DNA of 64,000 nt from the NCBI RefSeq assembly GCF_033115175.1, contig NC_084834.1:37802077-37866076 (forward strand). Reading direction: 5' to 3'. The stretch is from Lepus europaeus (lineage: Eukaryota > Chordata > Mammalia > Lagomorpha > Leporidae). Within the stretch, counting starts at the first letter, position 1. Each line of letters opens with the position of its first letter. Under the pieces are notes generated by a model. That model did not search any database. It saw nothing but the letters and a program-made list of their open reading frames with translations, and was not told the DNA's origin. The position numbers and the translations under genes are program-made. Below are positions 33,131-45,900 of this stretch, one piece after another.

Positions 33131-35375
33131 CCTGCAGGTGCAGGTCAGCGCAGCATCCTGACGTTACCTGGAAGGAGGCAGGAGGCCAGCCCCAGTCGGG
33201 GTGTGCTTTTGCCAAGGGAAAGATAATGCTTACTGGAGTGGACCAAAGGCAGCGAATCCTCATGTAGCGGCTGGTAGATTTGAAAAGCGACTGTAAGATT
33301 TCTCTATTCTGTGTCAGTAATGGAGCCTACTGGTTAGACGTATGTAAATACCAAGGCCAGGTAGAGAGAACTGGAGTAATATGCAAGCTGGGACTGTTTT
33401 CACACGCGCGTCTTCCCGTGATGTCAGTGGGAAGTGTGTGTGAAACACATTATTCTCTGTATAAGTCCTATCGCCTTCCAAAATCGTGAGTTTGAAAACT
33501 CCCCTTGACCTCTGAAATGACAGAGAATTTTAACTTAGACTATGTGTGAAATAAAATCTTAAAAATAGAGGTTACCAAAAAAAAATGTTGTGCTTCATTT
33601 TCTTGAATTGACTGCTGGATTATGGCTGTGCTGTGCTGGGGCCCAGAGCAATTAAATTTAGTTCTCAGATTGGACTCCCTATTTGGAAAGCCCTAAAGGA
33701 AAGCCGAGGTCAACTCCAGCCCAATGCTAGGAACTGTGATGATAAAAATAAAAGCGAATAGGATTCTTTTCCTTCTCATTGCTACTGTTTACCTTCTAAG
33801 GGCCGATATGACCCAAAATACTAAGTATCGATTAGTTCTCTTTCTGCCTGGCTTGGGTTTAGAAGGCAGTCTAATGAGAGCTTTACCACTTTTGATTTGA
33901 TTTCCTGTCTTGCAGTTGTGAGCATAGGCATGAAAAACCAAAAAGCAAACAGACAAATAGAAAGCATGATGGGTGAGGGTTCTGTGTTGGGTTCCTCCAA
34001 GCCCTGGCTGTGGAGCATATAGCACAGACTAGGTTGGAAGCTGCCTAGTCCCTTCTGAACACAATCAAGACCTCCCACCCCTATACCAACCCCCAACTCC
34101 TTCCTTTATTTATGAAGGAGATTCCTGCCCCGCCAACACACACATACTTGTTGATGAGAACTGTTCCTTCTGCCTGATAGAAACTTTAAGTTGAAAAGTG
34201 TTTTATTTGTGATAACCAAAGGAGGTATTGTTTATTAGCTGTACGCGGAACTGAGCTCTTGGTTATAATTTCCAGATAAATTCCAAGTGGCAAGTTCATT
34301 TTCAAAACCCAAGATGAACATGGCGTGTAATCGTTCAGGCACCTCAATAAATGCTCTGCACTTTTCAGAGTTCCAAAATGTTGTTAGTCTTTATTTGACC
34401 TTGATATGACTCATGCTGTTTCCCTGACATCCTCATTTCCAGACTCTGCTTAATTTTATACCGTTAAAAAGACTGCATACATCTGTGTGACCCTCTACCC
34501 TGAAGAGTTTATCACATAAAATGTATTTGCTGGGAAGCATATTAACTCCTGGGCATGGTATTGATGACAACAGCATCCTATCCAAAAGGTTCTCATCCAT
34601 CCCTGGAATAGATCCAGGAAATGTCAACATGCTGGTCTGGAGCTCAGCTTCCTTGTATGTGAGCGTGGCTTGCTATTCCTTGTCCTATTCAAGGTGCATC
34701 ACTGGCCTTGCATCCGGGTTTTTTGGCAGTCTTATACTTCTAGATCATCTCTGATTCTTTCCTGCAACAGCCTTGCCTTGGCTTTTCCTGTTCTGCTGCC
34801 CGCATGGCTTACACACAGTTATCTTTTGGAAAACTTTCCAGAACCCAAGAGGGTGTGCTTTACATTTATGAAAAACTTTTTGAAATTTCGTCTCTGCCCT
34901 TCATGTGTAGATCTTTTCCCAACAGGCGTTCTATTTCAAGTTCTAATACATGTTCAATTCTGTTGTGTTCTTTGGTTGCAGTATGTTTTATTTAGGACTG
35001 GGAAGCCAGTGGTCAGCAAAGTAGAAGCGCAGTTAATCATTAATTGTAATCTACAAAATGCTCTTTTGACTGAGTTCCTACCCAGGGAAAGCGGAGTTTT
35101 CAGGCATTAGTTTATTTGATACGTTCCATCCTGTCGCATGAGAATTCTAAGGGCAAATTTGAGAATCTTGTGCAGGTTTACTGCCACATGATAGGACAAA
35201 AATAAACATTCCTGGTGCATGGTTTACTGACATTTCTCTAAAAGGGATGCGGATCTTAACCAGTAAATAGAGTTATGGTCATATAGAGTTTTTTTCTGAA
35301 TTCCTAGGAGACCAGTAGCCACCTGTTGTTAAAGAGGTTTTTTGATTGGCTTCTTTCATTTGCTTGAGATACAGT

Positions 35376-35417
<42 letters not shown>

Positions 35418-36284
35418 GCACACACACACAGAGGCACATCTTGCATGCTACATAATACTTCTTGGATACATTTGAAGTACTTATGTGTTATGTCACTTAT
35501 GGAATGTCATCTGTGGTCAGTGTTCTGTGTTTGTTAATTGATCGTCTTATGCTGAAGATTGATAAACTCTTCCTTCTTTTTGCACATCAATCCATCACAG
35601 AGAACTATGAAACAGACCAGTCAGCCATCAGACTCTTAGAGAAAGAGGAACATATTTAAAACTCTTTCTCAAGATTTTCATAATATCTGCCTTGTGAATC
35701 TCCTGTTGCTCTAAGGCTGATTATTGAGTTTTTGGATCCTCCAGCTGTTGGCTTTGTTTTTCCTTCCCCCTCCTGCTGCCAGCCTTTACCAAAGAGTGGC
35801 AAGAACCAACAAGAAGAAGAGAAATTTAATTTTGGGGCTTCTGACTCTTAAAACCAATGAAACAGTTGGATAAGATACCATTTTGGGCTTTGTATACATT
35901 TGACTTTATGTGCTGTTTATTCTTCCTAAGAACAAATAATAGAGAATAGACCAAATTTTTAATTTCATTCATTGTTCAACAGTACTGGTATATAGTCCAT
36001 AATGCTTTGTGGAAGTTAGAATGCTAAATCATGCCCTTGCATCCAAGATTTCTACAATATGTGTATTCTTTGTAGGTTTTTAGTATTATTCCAGCTTGGT
36101 TTAAGGTGATGCAGTTTTGTTTTTTTTTTTTAATCAGCGTGATTATTGATGTCAGTGACTTCTCAACAGTTTCAAGCTTTAGGCTGTGATAGCCCCTTCC
36201 CATAAAATCTTATGGAAAATAGTGTGCTTTACTTTCCTGTTGTTTCAAACTACTTGGATGTTGATATTGTCAAAAAAAATAAAG
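33131..36284. other. Repeat-poor proximal intron 1
   Basis: Unique-looking sequence after the CpG island. A (TC)19 run at 35378-35415 followed by ATG and (CA)6 is the only simple repeat. No exon recognised. Confidence 0.55.
35378..35430. repeat. (TC)19 plus (CA)6 microsatellite
   Basis: A pure 38-nt TC run at 35378-35415, then ATG, then CACACACACACA. Not part of a SINE. Confidence 0.92.
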
Positions 36285-36555
36285 CATGGGCAGCGCTGTG
36301 GCCCTTGGGATAAACCCATGGCCTGCAGCACCCGCATCCCATAAGGGCTCTGGTTGGAGTCCTGGGAAACAGCAGAGGATGCCCAAGTGCTTGACCCCCA
36401 TGGAAGACCCATGTGGAAGACCCGAATGGAGTTCCTGGCTCCTGGCTTCAGCTTGGCCCAATCCTGGCCGTTGCAGCCATTTGGGGAGTGAACCAGCAGA
36501 TGGAAGATCTCTCTCTATGAATCTGACTTTCAAATAAATAAGTAAATCTTTAGGA
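36285..36555 (+). repeat. CSINE, older, internally shortened
   Basis: GGGCAGCGCTGTGGCCCTTGG head; CATTTGGGGAGTGAACCAGC and CAAATAAATAAGTAAATC end. Confidence 0.88.
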
Positions 36556-38023
36556 AAAAAGAGGCTGATTGACAGATGACTGCCCCGCCCCCCACTTAAG
36601 TCTTCATTAAAAGCACAGCATGCTTTTCTCAGAGACACAGTCTAAAATTTCGTTTTTCTGGTTTGCGAGTTGCAAATGTAGCTTCTGGAAAATCAGCTCT
36701 CACTAGGAATAAATTCCCCTTCATTTTTGTTGGTGTTTAAAGCACAAAATATGATTATATAAAATCACTCCGAAAATGAAGTTAAGGGCCTGCTGTTCAC
36801 ACGTAAGCATCATAGGTTCCCTGCACTGGGTCAGGGAACCAGCACCCTTTTCTCCCCAGCCTCCCTGGCTGTCCCATCTGCTAAGCAGTAGATGGGCTTT
36901 TGAGATCCCTTCCCCATTTGGGAGAGAGGCACAGCTTTCCCCAGGGCTGCATGCGCACATGCAAAGGAGAAGGAAATTGCTCCTATGGTGCAGATTTTTG
37001 TAAGGCAAGCTGTGCATACTATTCTTGGGGGAATTTAATAAAAATCCCAGAAGGCTTGCAGTATTTCCTCTGACATAAGAAAAGTGATTCCTTAACAATA
37101 ATTTAGGCACCTCCTTTTAACTCCATCAGGCCTCCTGTTGCTTGGAAATGACCTTTATGCAAAAGTAGAATCTTTTAAAATACTAACATTCATCCCTCTT
37201 TAACATTGGCTTAACAACTGCAGAGAACTTGAATATTTATTGTTATTTATTTAACTAACAACTTCCCACACTTCCTTTCTAACCCCTTAAATCTCCATCC
37301 TGTCGGGTCCAGTCTGGTTGTGGAAGCCCCTCTGCTCCCAGCCCTCCCCTCTATCCGCGTTTACTTCTGCACGTGAAGAAGTGATCAGGATGCATTTCTG
37401 TATATCTCTCCTTGTCTCACGGAACATCTTTCTCCACCTGCAGAACACGTGTCTGGACAGGGGCTGCTTTCCCTTCAAAGCAAAAGGCTGAAGTGCTGTG
37501 GGTCTATTTGTATAGATTCAACCTGGGCTGTTGCTGTGACTCAAAAGCATTGTGCGCCTCTAAAAGACAAGCGCCGCTTGTCCCCTTTCTTCTCTCAGTG
37601 GTTGGTTATTTGTCTTTCTTTGATTGTGTGCTGCATGCTCAAAGTAGCTCAGTGATTGAGAGTGACTCTACGGGGATGGGGCTGCAGGAAGGGGCTTTAA
37701 GGAACTCGTGGTACTGTGAGAGGCAGAAGGGGATGAGCGTGTTGGAGGCATCACCTGCAATGGTTGGCAGGGGAGAGAGATGAATGAGACGGGATTGGTT
37801 TTGCCTGTTTGTAGAGAACAGACAGGACCCTGGTGCCTTGAGGGGTTTGCAGAGGCAACGTGTGCTTTGAGCAGTGTAGGCTGAAGCGCAGACGCGGGCT
37901 TCCAGGAGCTGATATCGATATTGCTTGTATCTGGAAGAAAATCACATGCCTGGAATAATTCCATGCTCTCTTAAGTTACCACTGCTGCCATAGGAATGGG
38001 CTTACTGTGGGATTCCTTTAATT
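36556..38023. other. Intron 1, nothing recognised
   Basis: Mixed-composition DNA without a convincing exon. Open frames of about 60-130 codons lack domains and splice context. Confidence 0.5.
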
Positions 38024-38231
38024 CAGTGGTTCTCAACTGGTAGAGATTTGCTCGGCACCCTGCCCTTGGAACATCCGGCAGGCTAGGGAGACATTTTGGC
38101 TTGTCACACTGAGGGGGCTGCTGGTGTCTAGTGGGTGGAGTCCAGGAAGCCTGGGAAATGTCCTCTAGGGCACCTGCGGCAGAAACTTACCTGAGCCAAA
38201 ACACCAGTGTTGGTGTAGTTGAGAAACCCTG
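38024..38231. mobile_element. MER5-like hAT (Charlie) fossil
   Basis: It starts CAGTGGTTCTCAACTGG and ends GTTGAGAAACCCTG, the inverted termini of the MER5 group. GGGAGACATTTTGGCTTGTCA and GTGTCTAGTGGGTGGAGTCC lie between. Flanking 8-bp duplications are no longer clear. Confidence 0.85.
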
Positions 38232-38914
38232 CGTTAACCGTGGAATTCCTCCAGGTTGATGAAAATATTCTGGGAGATGGAGTTACACCACGTGGCTTTA
38301 CTCCAGCTTTTCAAAAAGACTCTCAGTGCTTAAAGAGTGGAGATGTTGTGACAAGGTGGGGAGTACCTGGGAAGAAGTGGGAGCATTGCTGTGTCCCTGC
38401 TGACATGGGACAGTCTGGCCTTTTACTTCCTGATCATGGGCTCAGTCGCTTTGCCTGTCAGAAAGGTGAGGAGTTGGCATCCTTTTTATCTCAAGGAGTG
38501 ATTGTCAATATCAAATGAGTTTGTTTATGTGAAAGTCTGAGAGACCTTTTGGGCTGCACAGATGCTGGGCCTGGTTCATGAATTATTTTCATTTTACTTG
38601 TTGCCTCCTGCTCAGATTTGAGACTCGCAGGCGAGTATTTTGAGGCATACTTCAGTCATGTATAAGCCTAGGTCTAACAGATCTGTCCTGAGCAAATGCT
38701 TCATGTTGGGCATTGTTGTAGCCACTGGGGAGCAAGTGGTGAGTGGGTATCCCGGTTCTCATTGGACTGTATCTGGGCATCATTTCACATTTCAGATTTC
38801 TTTAGGAAATGATCTTGTGATTTTGTTAGACATGTTATTGGAAAACATTAATAAACTAACATCTTAAGGGTACTAGAATGCTTTATAGCTTCTTGCAAGC
38901 ATTACTTTCTGTAA
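38232..38914. other. Intron 1, nothing recognised
   Basis: A short stretch at about 38695-38750 resembles the start of an old repeat. No exon. Confidence 0.45.
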
Positions 38915-39225
38915 CAAAATTTATTTTTTACTTTTTGAATGTTTATTTACTTGGGGGGGAGGGGAGGGGAGAGATCCCATCCATCTGCTTGTTCTCTCCT
39001 CTATGCCTGCAATGGCCAAGACTGGGCCGGGCTGAAGCAGGAGCTGGGAACACAACCCTGGTCTTCCATGTGGGTGACAGGAGCCCAATTCCTTGAGCCT
39101 TCACTGCCACCTCCCAAGGTCTGCATCAGCAGGAACCTGGAGTCCTGAGCCAGAGCTGGAAATCGAACCCAGGGACTTCAGTGTGGGATGTGGACATCTG
39201 AACAGTTAGGCTAAACGCGTATCCT
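38915..39225 (-). repeat. CSINE, old diverged subfamily
   Basis: TTTTTGAATGTTTATTTAC leads in; then a G-rich stretch, GGTCTGCATCAGCAGGAACC and GGAAATCGAACCCAGGG toward the reversed head. Confidence 0.83.
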
Positions 39226-39965
39226 GCAAATTTCGCTTTTTATTTTGCAAATGGGGTTATTTGGGGTGGGGAGAGTATTAGTTGGCATGGTGAAGAATAA
39301 GCTTAAGGGTATGGTTTGACATGCGGCAGATGACTGTCCCCGTGTTCACAAGGTGACCCTTGTGGCGGGAGCATTGCAGCTTGCCATCAAGCTTTTAGAG
39401 AAATGAGACAAAGCAAAACAAGAAGAAAGCAAGCAGGGGGGTACGAGGGCTTGAAGCCATGGCGCATGAAGAAGAGCTGGAAGACCTGGAGGTGTTTAGT
39501 CTGATTCCGGGACTGATAGGGTTCCTCTCTTTGAAGGGCTGTAGGTTCTGTCGTTGGCAGTTACTAGGAACCCGTTTTTAAATACATATTTAAAAGCCCA
39601 AATTTTACAAAAATTAAAGCTGTTCAGAGGTGAAATAGGCTGTCTTGATGGGTGGCAATGAGCCAGCAGAAGTTGTTCAATTGGCTGGAACGTTGGATAA
39701 GGACAAGGACAAGGACTGTTCTCTATTCATTGTTACAATCCTGATGACTGGAAAAGGACCTGCCTGTGCACAGGAAGAATGCTAAGCATGTGTGGCCTAC
39801 ATTGCTAAATGGAAGTAGGTAAGAAGTGACTTACTCCACTCCTTCCATGTTACTGCCTTTCTCGGAAGTTATCCTGGTTTCTCTCTAGAGCTTCTCCTGC
39901 TTACCTGTGTATATTGCACATAATCACACAGGAGTTTTTGCACATAATTGGAATCACTTTATAAT
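39226..39965. other. Intron 1, nothing recognised
   Basis: Mixed composition, no gene or clear repeat. Confidence 0.5.
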
Positions 39966-39975
39966 ACTTTTCCAG

Positions 39976-40297
39976 GGGCCAGCGCTATGGCACAGTGGGT
40001 TAGAGCCCCAGACTGCAGCGCTGGCATCTGAAATGGGCACCAGTTCAAGTCCCGGTTGCTCCTCTTCCGATCTGGCTCTCTACTATGGCCTGGGAAAGCA
40101 GTAGAATATGGCCCAAGTCCTTGGACCCCTGCACCCACGTGGGAAACCCAGAAGAAACTCCTGGCTCCTGGTTTCGGATCAGCTCAGCTCTGGCTGTTGC
40201 AGTCATTTGGGGAGTGAACCATCGAAATGGAAGACCTCTCTCTCTCTGGCTCTACCTTTCTATGTAACTCTGTCTTTCAAATAAATAAAATAAAAAA
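39976..40297 (+). repeat. CSINE, older, full length
   Basis: Perfect 10-bp duplications, ACTTTTCCAG, lie at 39966-39975 and 40298-40307. The head is GGGCCAGCGCTATGGCACAG. Confidence 0.93.
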
Positions 40298-41327
40298 ACT
40301 TTTCCAGATCATTTTAGCACAGATGATGGTTGGGACCACCCCCCCCCCCCCCCCAAATATGGCTTAAAAAAATTTCAACTCTCATAACTAGTATTGAGCT
40401 TTATGCAAACATCATTTTTAAGGGCTGCATAACTGCCAGATAACACATCTTATTGGTCTGATGTTCTTTCCTTTCAGCTGATGCTAAAGAGGATTGTATT
40501 GATGTAGGAGCTCAGTTAACTAGCCCCTGACCATTCTGGGAAAATGGGAAATTCACTTCCTTGTACAGATGTGTAGTTGTCTTTATTTTCCTAAGCTTTG
40601 TGTTTCCTGGGCCTTTATTTGTGGAATGTATTTCAGCTGGTGATGCATCTGTGCTTGTTGGGGGCGGGGAGGGTCTGTGGATGCAGATCTGAGTGGCCAT
40701 GAAAGTCTCAAGTCTGTGAGTTGCCACTTCCTATGGCTTAAATTACCCTGACTAATCCAGTCACCTGTGTGACATGGTAATAACAACCTGCTGACCCCGC
40801 CAACTGTAGAAAATGCAGCGGAATGGACTTGCCTTGACAGTCACCCTGTCGCATTTGGTTAGACAGTGAGAAGTCCTATCAGTTTTCATTATTCACAGGT
40901 GCTGAAGTGGCCTGAAGACCGCCCTTCATCAGCGTCCGTTGGAGGCTCCTTTGATTTACCTCTGACAGGGCGCTTCTCTACCCCAAGCCGAGACAGTCTC
41001 TGTTTTCACAATGGCTGGAGCCCTCTGGCCCCAGCATCTGTGTGCCCTGGGCAGCTGCTTGCCTGGAAGGGTCCTCTGAGCAGTTGCATTGGCTAAATAG
41101 CCATGTTCTCCCAAGGGTTCCTCCATGCCCACGTGACTTTCCTTTGGGTAGGTTTGAAGAAGACCCAGATTAAGGCACTTGGTAGTGGGGTCCTTGCCTA
41201 CCCCTGCTTCATCCTGAGGACCCTAACTTTGGTACTTCCTGGCTCCCACACCTCCGACCTCCGCCCTCTTTCCCGTCCCCTTTACCACTGCCTCGTGTTT
41301 TACCATTGTCACAGTGACAAGTACAAG
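40298..41327. other. Intron 1 with poly(C) tract
   Basis: C16 homopolymer at 40339-40354. The rest is unassigned, with no exon. Confidence 0.5.
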
Positions 41328-41683
41328 CCGGCGCCGTAGCTCAACAGGCTAATCCTCCACCTAGCGGCGCTGGCACCCCGGGTTCTAGTCCCGGTCAGGG
41401 CACTGGATTCTGTCCCGATTGCCCCTCTTCCAGGCCAGCTCTCTGCTATGGCCCCGGAGTGCAGTGGAGGATGGCCCAAGTGCTTGGGCCCTGCACCCCA
41501 TGGGAGACCAGGAGAAGCACCTGGCTCCTGCCATCGGAACAGCGCGGTGCGCCGGCCGCAGCGCGCCAACAGGGGCGGCCATTGGAGGGTGAAACAACGG
41601 CAAACGGAAGACCTTTCTCTCTGTCTCTCTCTCTCTCACTATCCACTCTGCCTGTCAAAAACAAAACAAAACAAAAACAAAAA
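41328..41683 (+). repeat. CSINE, young, long variant of the GCGCC module
   Basis: Head CCGGCGCCGTAGCTCAACAG, then an extended module CCGCAGCGCGCCAACAGGGG before CGGCCATTGGAGG. The tail is a mixed AAAACAAAAC run. Short ACAAGT duplications flank it. Confidence 0.92.
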
Positions 41684-42580
41684 ACAAGTTACGGCGTGCA
41701 GTGATCTGAACCAGAGAAATAAACCGAGGGTGGGAACTCGAGTGATCAGTGGAGGAGGGAGCTAGATTTTACACATCATTCTCTCCCCAGTGATTCCCGA
41801 GCTAAGCACTCTGCTGCCATTTGTGACCTGGATGATAATTAGCCTTTTTTTTGTTTTGTTTTGTTTTGGCCATTTAGCTGGGCCACATAGTTCAGTGAGA
41901 GAAGCCTTTGGCCAGCTATGGCAGTGCAGCCGCGTGTTCAGTGCAGGCTAGGGAAGTGGGGCTCATTCTAGACACAGCAAGACCTCTTCTGTTGCTTAAA
42001 TAGCCAAGGTTGATTGTGTGCATAACACAGGAAAATTCGCTGCTAATCTGGAACCCAGGGCATCCGATATGATAAACTAAGAGGTTGAGATTGGTGAAGC
42101 GGCTTCTGGGCGTGCAGTGACTTCCGCCTTAGACTTTTCCTGGAGTGTTTAGCTGCTCGCTTGTCCCTCTGAGGAGTGAGGGCCGTCTTACTGTTTTTGT
42201 GGTTGCTTCTGATTTGTACTACATCGGTTTCTTTCATTTCTCCCATTAGATTTTCTTTTAAGAAGGACTTTCACCTACACATAAGTAGCCAACTCTTGGC
42301 ATTTTGCAGAAGTATCACACTTTTATGTTGATTGGAGATGAATAAATGGTTATCTAAACAATTTGAATGCTAGTTATGCCACAGCTGCTTATAACTAACA
42401 GATGAAAACAATTTTCCAAAGCCATTGAAATTTCAACTATACTGCAATAAAAGTATAATTTGTAATTCCTTTGAAAAACATTTTCTTATTTTTCTTTTAA
42501 AAAGGTCCAGAGATGATTTGTAATAGATATAAATAAATGGCTACAATTAGGTCCTACCATATTATATAGTTCTTTTAAAA
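41684..42580. other. Intron 1, nothing recognised
   Basis: AT-rich toward the end. A TTTTGTTTTG run lies near 41846. No exon. Confidence 0.5.
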
Positions 42581-42592
42581 ATATAACTTACA

Positions 42593-42893
42593 CAGGGCCA
42601 GCGCCGTGGCTCACTTGGTTAATCCTCTGCCTGTGGTGTCAGCATCCCATATGAGCGCCTGGTTGCTCCTCTTCCAGTCCAGCTCTCTGCTGTGGCCCGG
42701 GAAGGCAGTGGAGGATGGCCTAAGTGCTTGGGCCCTGCACCCTCATGGGAGACCAGGAGGAAGCACCTGGCTCCTGGCTTCGGATCAGCGTAGCTCCAGA
42801 TGTAGTGGCCATTTGGGGGGGTGAACCAACAGAAGGAAGACCTTTCTCTCTTTCACTGTCTAACTCTGTCAAATTAAAAAAATGTATATATAT
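42593..42893 (+). repeat. CSINE, intermediate age, full length
   Basis: Perfect 12-bp duplications, ATATAACTTACA, lie at 42581-42592 and 42894-42905. The head is GGGCCAGCGCCGTGGCTCAC. Confidence 0.93.
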
Positions 42894-42905
42894 ATATAAC
42901 TTACA

Positions 42906-45900
42906 AAAAGTGTGTTTCCCACTTGCTTTTTTTTAAAAAAAGAAAGAAAATGCAGAAGTTCAAGGCTAATCTTGACAGAAGAGCCATGAAGAGTTTAGTA
43001 ACTGTGGTTATGAATGCCTAAATGCGGGGTTCATGTTCGCATTTACGCAAGGCAGTGTGACACATATGAGAGCTTGACACAATTTTCAGGATACGAAGTC
43101 AAAGAAATGAAATGCAAGTGGCTTGATTTCTTGAGTGTGGACTTGGGAACTGTCTAAGTGATAAGAAAGCCAGAATTCCCCCGGGGGTTAGACGTACTTT
43201 CCCTTTGCTAGCTCATGTCTGTTCCCACTCCTTAGTCCCCACTTTAATCCACTGTGGTATTTCAGTCCATCCTTTCTCCCTGTCTTGGGGAGGAGCGTGT
43301 GTGGCTGTAGCAGGGGGCACCTGGGCCGAGCAAGCAGGTGGTGTTTGTCTTTAATCACTGAAGGTATTTCCTCATGGTGGGGTGTGCGCACATGCACCCA
43401 GGGCACTGGCCCAGTCTCTGACAGTTCGCATCCTGCAGTAGCCCTTCACCCGAAACCCCCTGGTGTTTGGTAAACTGAGCTGGTTTATGTATCCAAGCTC
43501 AGAAGTCTTTACATCTAAATGGCCGAAAATGTAGTTTGCAATTTAACTCGTACTTCCTCCATGGTTTGCAGCTGCTATTAGGTTTTTTTTTTAAAAAAAA
43601 CATGTTGATTTGCTGCAATGAAGCATACGACCAGTGATTTCAGCTGGTGCTTAATTTTCAGCACGTACAGAAGGAATGTTTGAGAAAGGTGTTTGGCCTA
43701 CCAGTAAATAACCATCCTGAAAAACATTTTTGGCAAGTAGTATAGAGTGGAATATATCTGCAGCCCACCTCGAACAGGGAGTAGAACTGGTGACTTTGAG
43801 GGTGTGACCATGTGACAAACTGGTACTTTGAGGGATCAGGCCACTCAAATGCAAACGTTGCCTTTTTAGCATTTGATCCTGTTTTTAGATTTAAAAATAT
43901 TGATAGGAATCACTGGGGGGGGGGCATTTTTTAAAAATTAACTATTAGATTTGTGGTTGAGATGGGAATACTCAGAAACATGTAAGGATAGTTTTCAGTG
44001 AGGGAATGTGATGGTAGGGTGTGCTGTGAGCATCAGGTGTTTGTTCCCTCCTGGGAGGGAGGTCTGGAATGTCACAGGTTCCTGTCTTTGCTTCCCTCTT
44101 GAGTCTCAAGTGATGGTGAAGGAGTGATGGTCCTGGCTCCTGGGGTGGGAGCAGCCATATATGGAAGAGGAAGGAGAGATTGGCTAGCCTTGGCATGCTC
44201 ACCCACTTTTTCTAATGCCATTTTCATTACACTATTAACAAAGATAGTGGGTACTTGGAGTAGTTATTTATGTCTGTCTTTTCCTTCACAGTGTAATGAA
44301 CATTTCACTTGTTTTCTTCAACTTTTCATAATATATGTGTTTATGATACACAGAAGAGCAATACATTAGAGAGGAGAGATAATGAGCTCTGACAGACTCA
44401 CAGGAATGAGATTGTAAGAGGAGGAAGCCAGAGGATTGTTTCAGAAAAGGGTTGGATCACTGGGCTTGAGGAAAATCTTCCAGATAAAGTCTTCAATGTG
44501 AAAATTCACAGGTTGTAGGAAGAAGTGACTACTTTTGTGATTTTTTAAAAAATTAACTATTTTTATAGTTAAAAAGACTCCAGTTCAATTTTCAAAATAG
44601 AATTTTAGATGCAGGAATTCAAGATACCACATAATGAAATGGGAGGAGGAAACAACAACCCAGCTGTTGATGTTAAAATTCCTTGGGCTGTTCCCGCTGC
44701 CCATGAACTTTAACTTTTCTCTTAGGTTTTGAGGAACCTTTGTTTCATAGCCATTTACCCCACAGTCATTTCCCCCTCCCTTTGGTGGCTGCTGCATTTG
44801 GGGAAACCACCTTCAGGAAACTCATTCATTCGGCACCAACTTAACTTCGTCCTTGATCCTGGCCTTCCCATCTTGGGGCTCCTTTGCAGTCTCGGTGTCT
44901 GTAGAGGAGAGTGACTATGGGTTGCGTTAAGTGACGCCTACTGTTGCACATCATTTCTGTTTTCTGGAAGAATGAGAATACTAGTAGACCAGAGTGAGAT
45001 ACTGATGGCCGTGAAGAGTGGGGAGGGATGAAGTCCATGTCCCCTAAGGCCAGCAGGGCTCAGGGGTGGCTCTTCTTCCCCAGGGCCAAATCTTGGCCCT
45101 TATTCATAGTGGGGGTCGTGATGATAGACAGGGGAATCTAGAACATTCTGGAATATACTAGTGTGTTGTTCCTTAGAGAGAGGGGGGGTCTTTAAGGAGA
45201 ATTTCTCAGAGAAAGCAAATGTTTAGGCAGCTCCCAGCCAAGTGAGCCGAATAGTTCTGTTTGGTTACCATAGGCTCTCAGCAGCAAGGTCTCTAGCCTT
45301 GACTAGGGGATTGCTTGGGGTGGGGGCGGGGGTCTCAGGACAGAATGACAGAGCCAAAAGGTTTGGTTTTCCCCCTAGATTTAACCCACTGTCACTGGGG
45401 ATCCGAGTGAGATGCTCCTTTAAAATGTCCAGCTTTTCTTCTCTCCACACCCAGGAGCTGCCTGTGCTCCACCCCCACCCCATTCCTCTGTCTTTTGTTC
45501 CATGAATAAATATTATGTGGTTTGGTGCTCATTACTCTTTGATATGAAAAAAGGCAATTCATTAGGTTGAGGGAGGAGGAGGAGGGAGCCACCATTTTTC
45601 ACCGAGTGCATCAAGCGCGGTTACACTGATTTGAATTCCCAGAAAAGTAATAAAGCAGTGAAAATAATGATAAGACAGCTCCTGGGCTGACAGCTGCGCG
45701 GCCCCCGGGACGTGCAGCCGGGCCCCCGGGTTGCGTGCGGCAGGACAATATTGTAGAGCATATGGTGTTGCAGCAGGCCAGTTGTTGAACTCAGCGGCCG
45801 GCTTTTGTTTGGGGAATTCCCCCAGCACTGGGGCCATCCTAGCTCTTCAGAGACTTCTAGTCTCATTGGCAAGAGGACTCTTGGCCCCAGGCCAGCCTGG

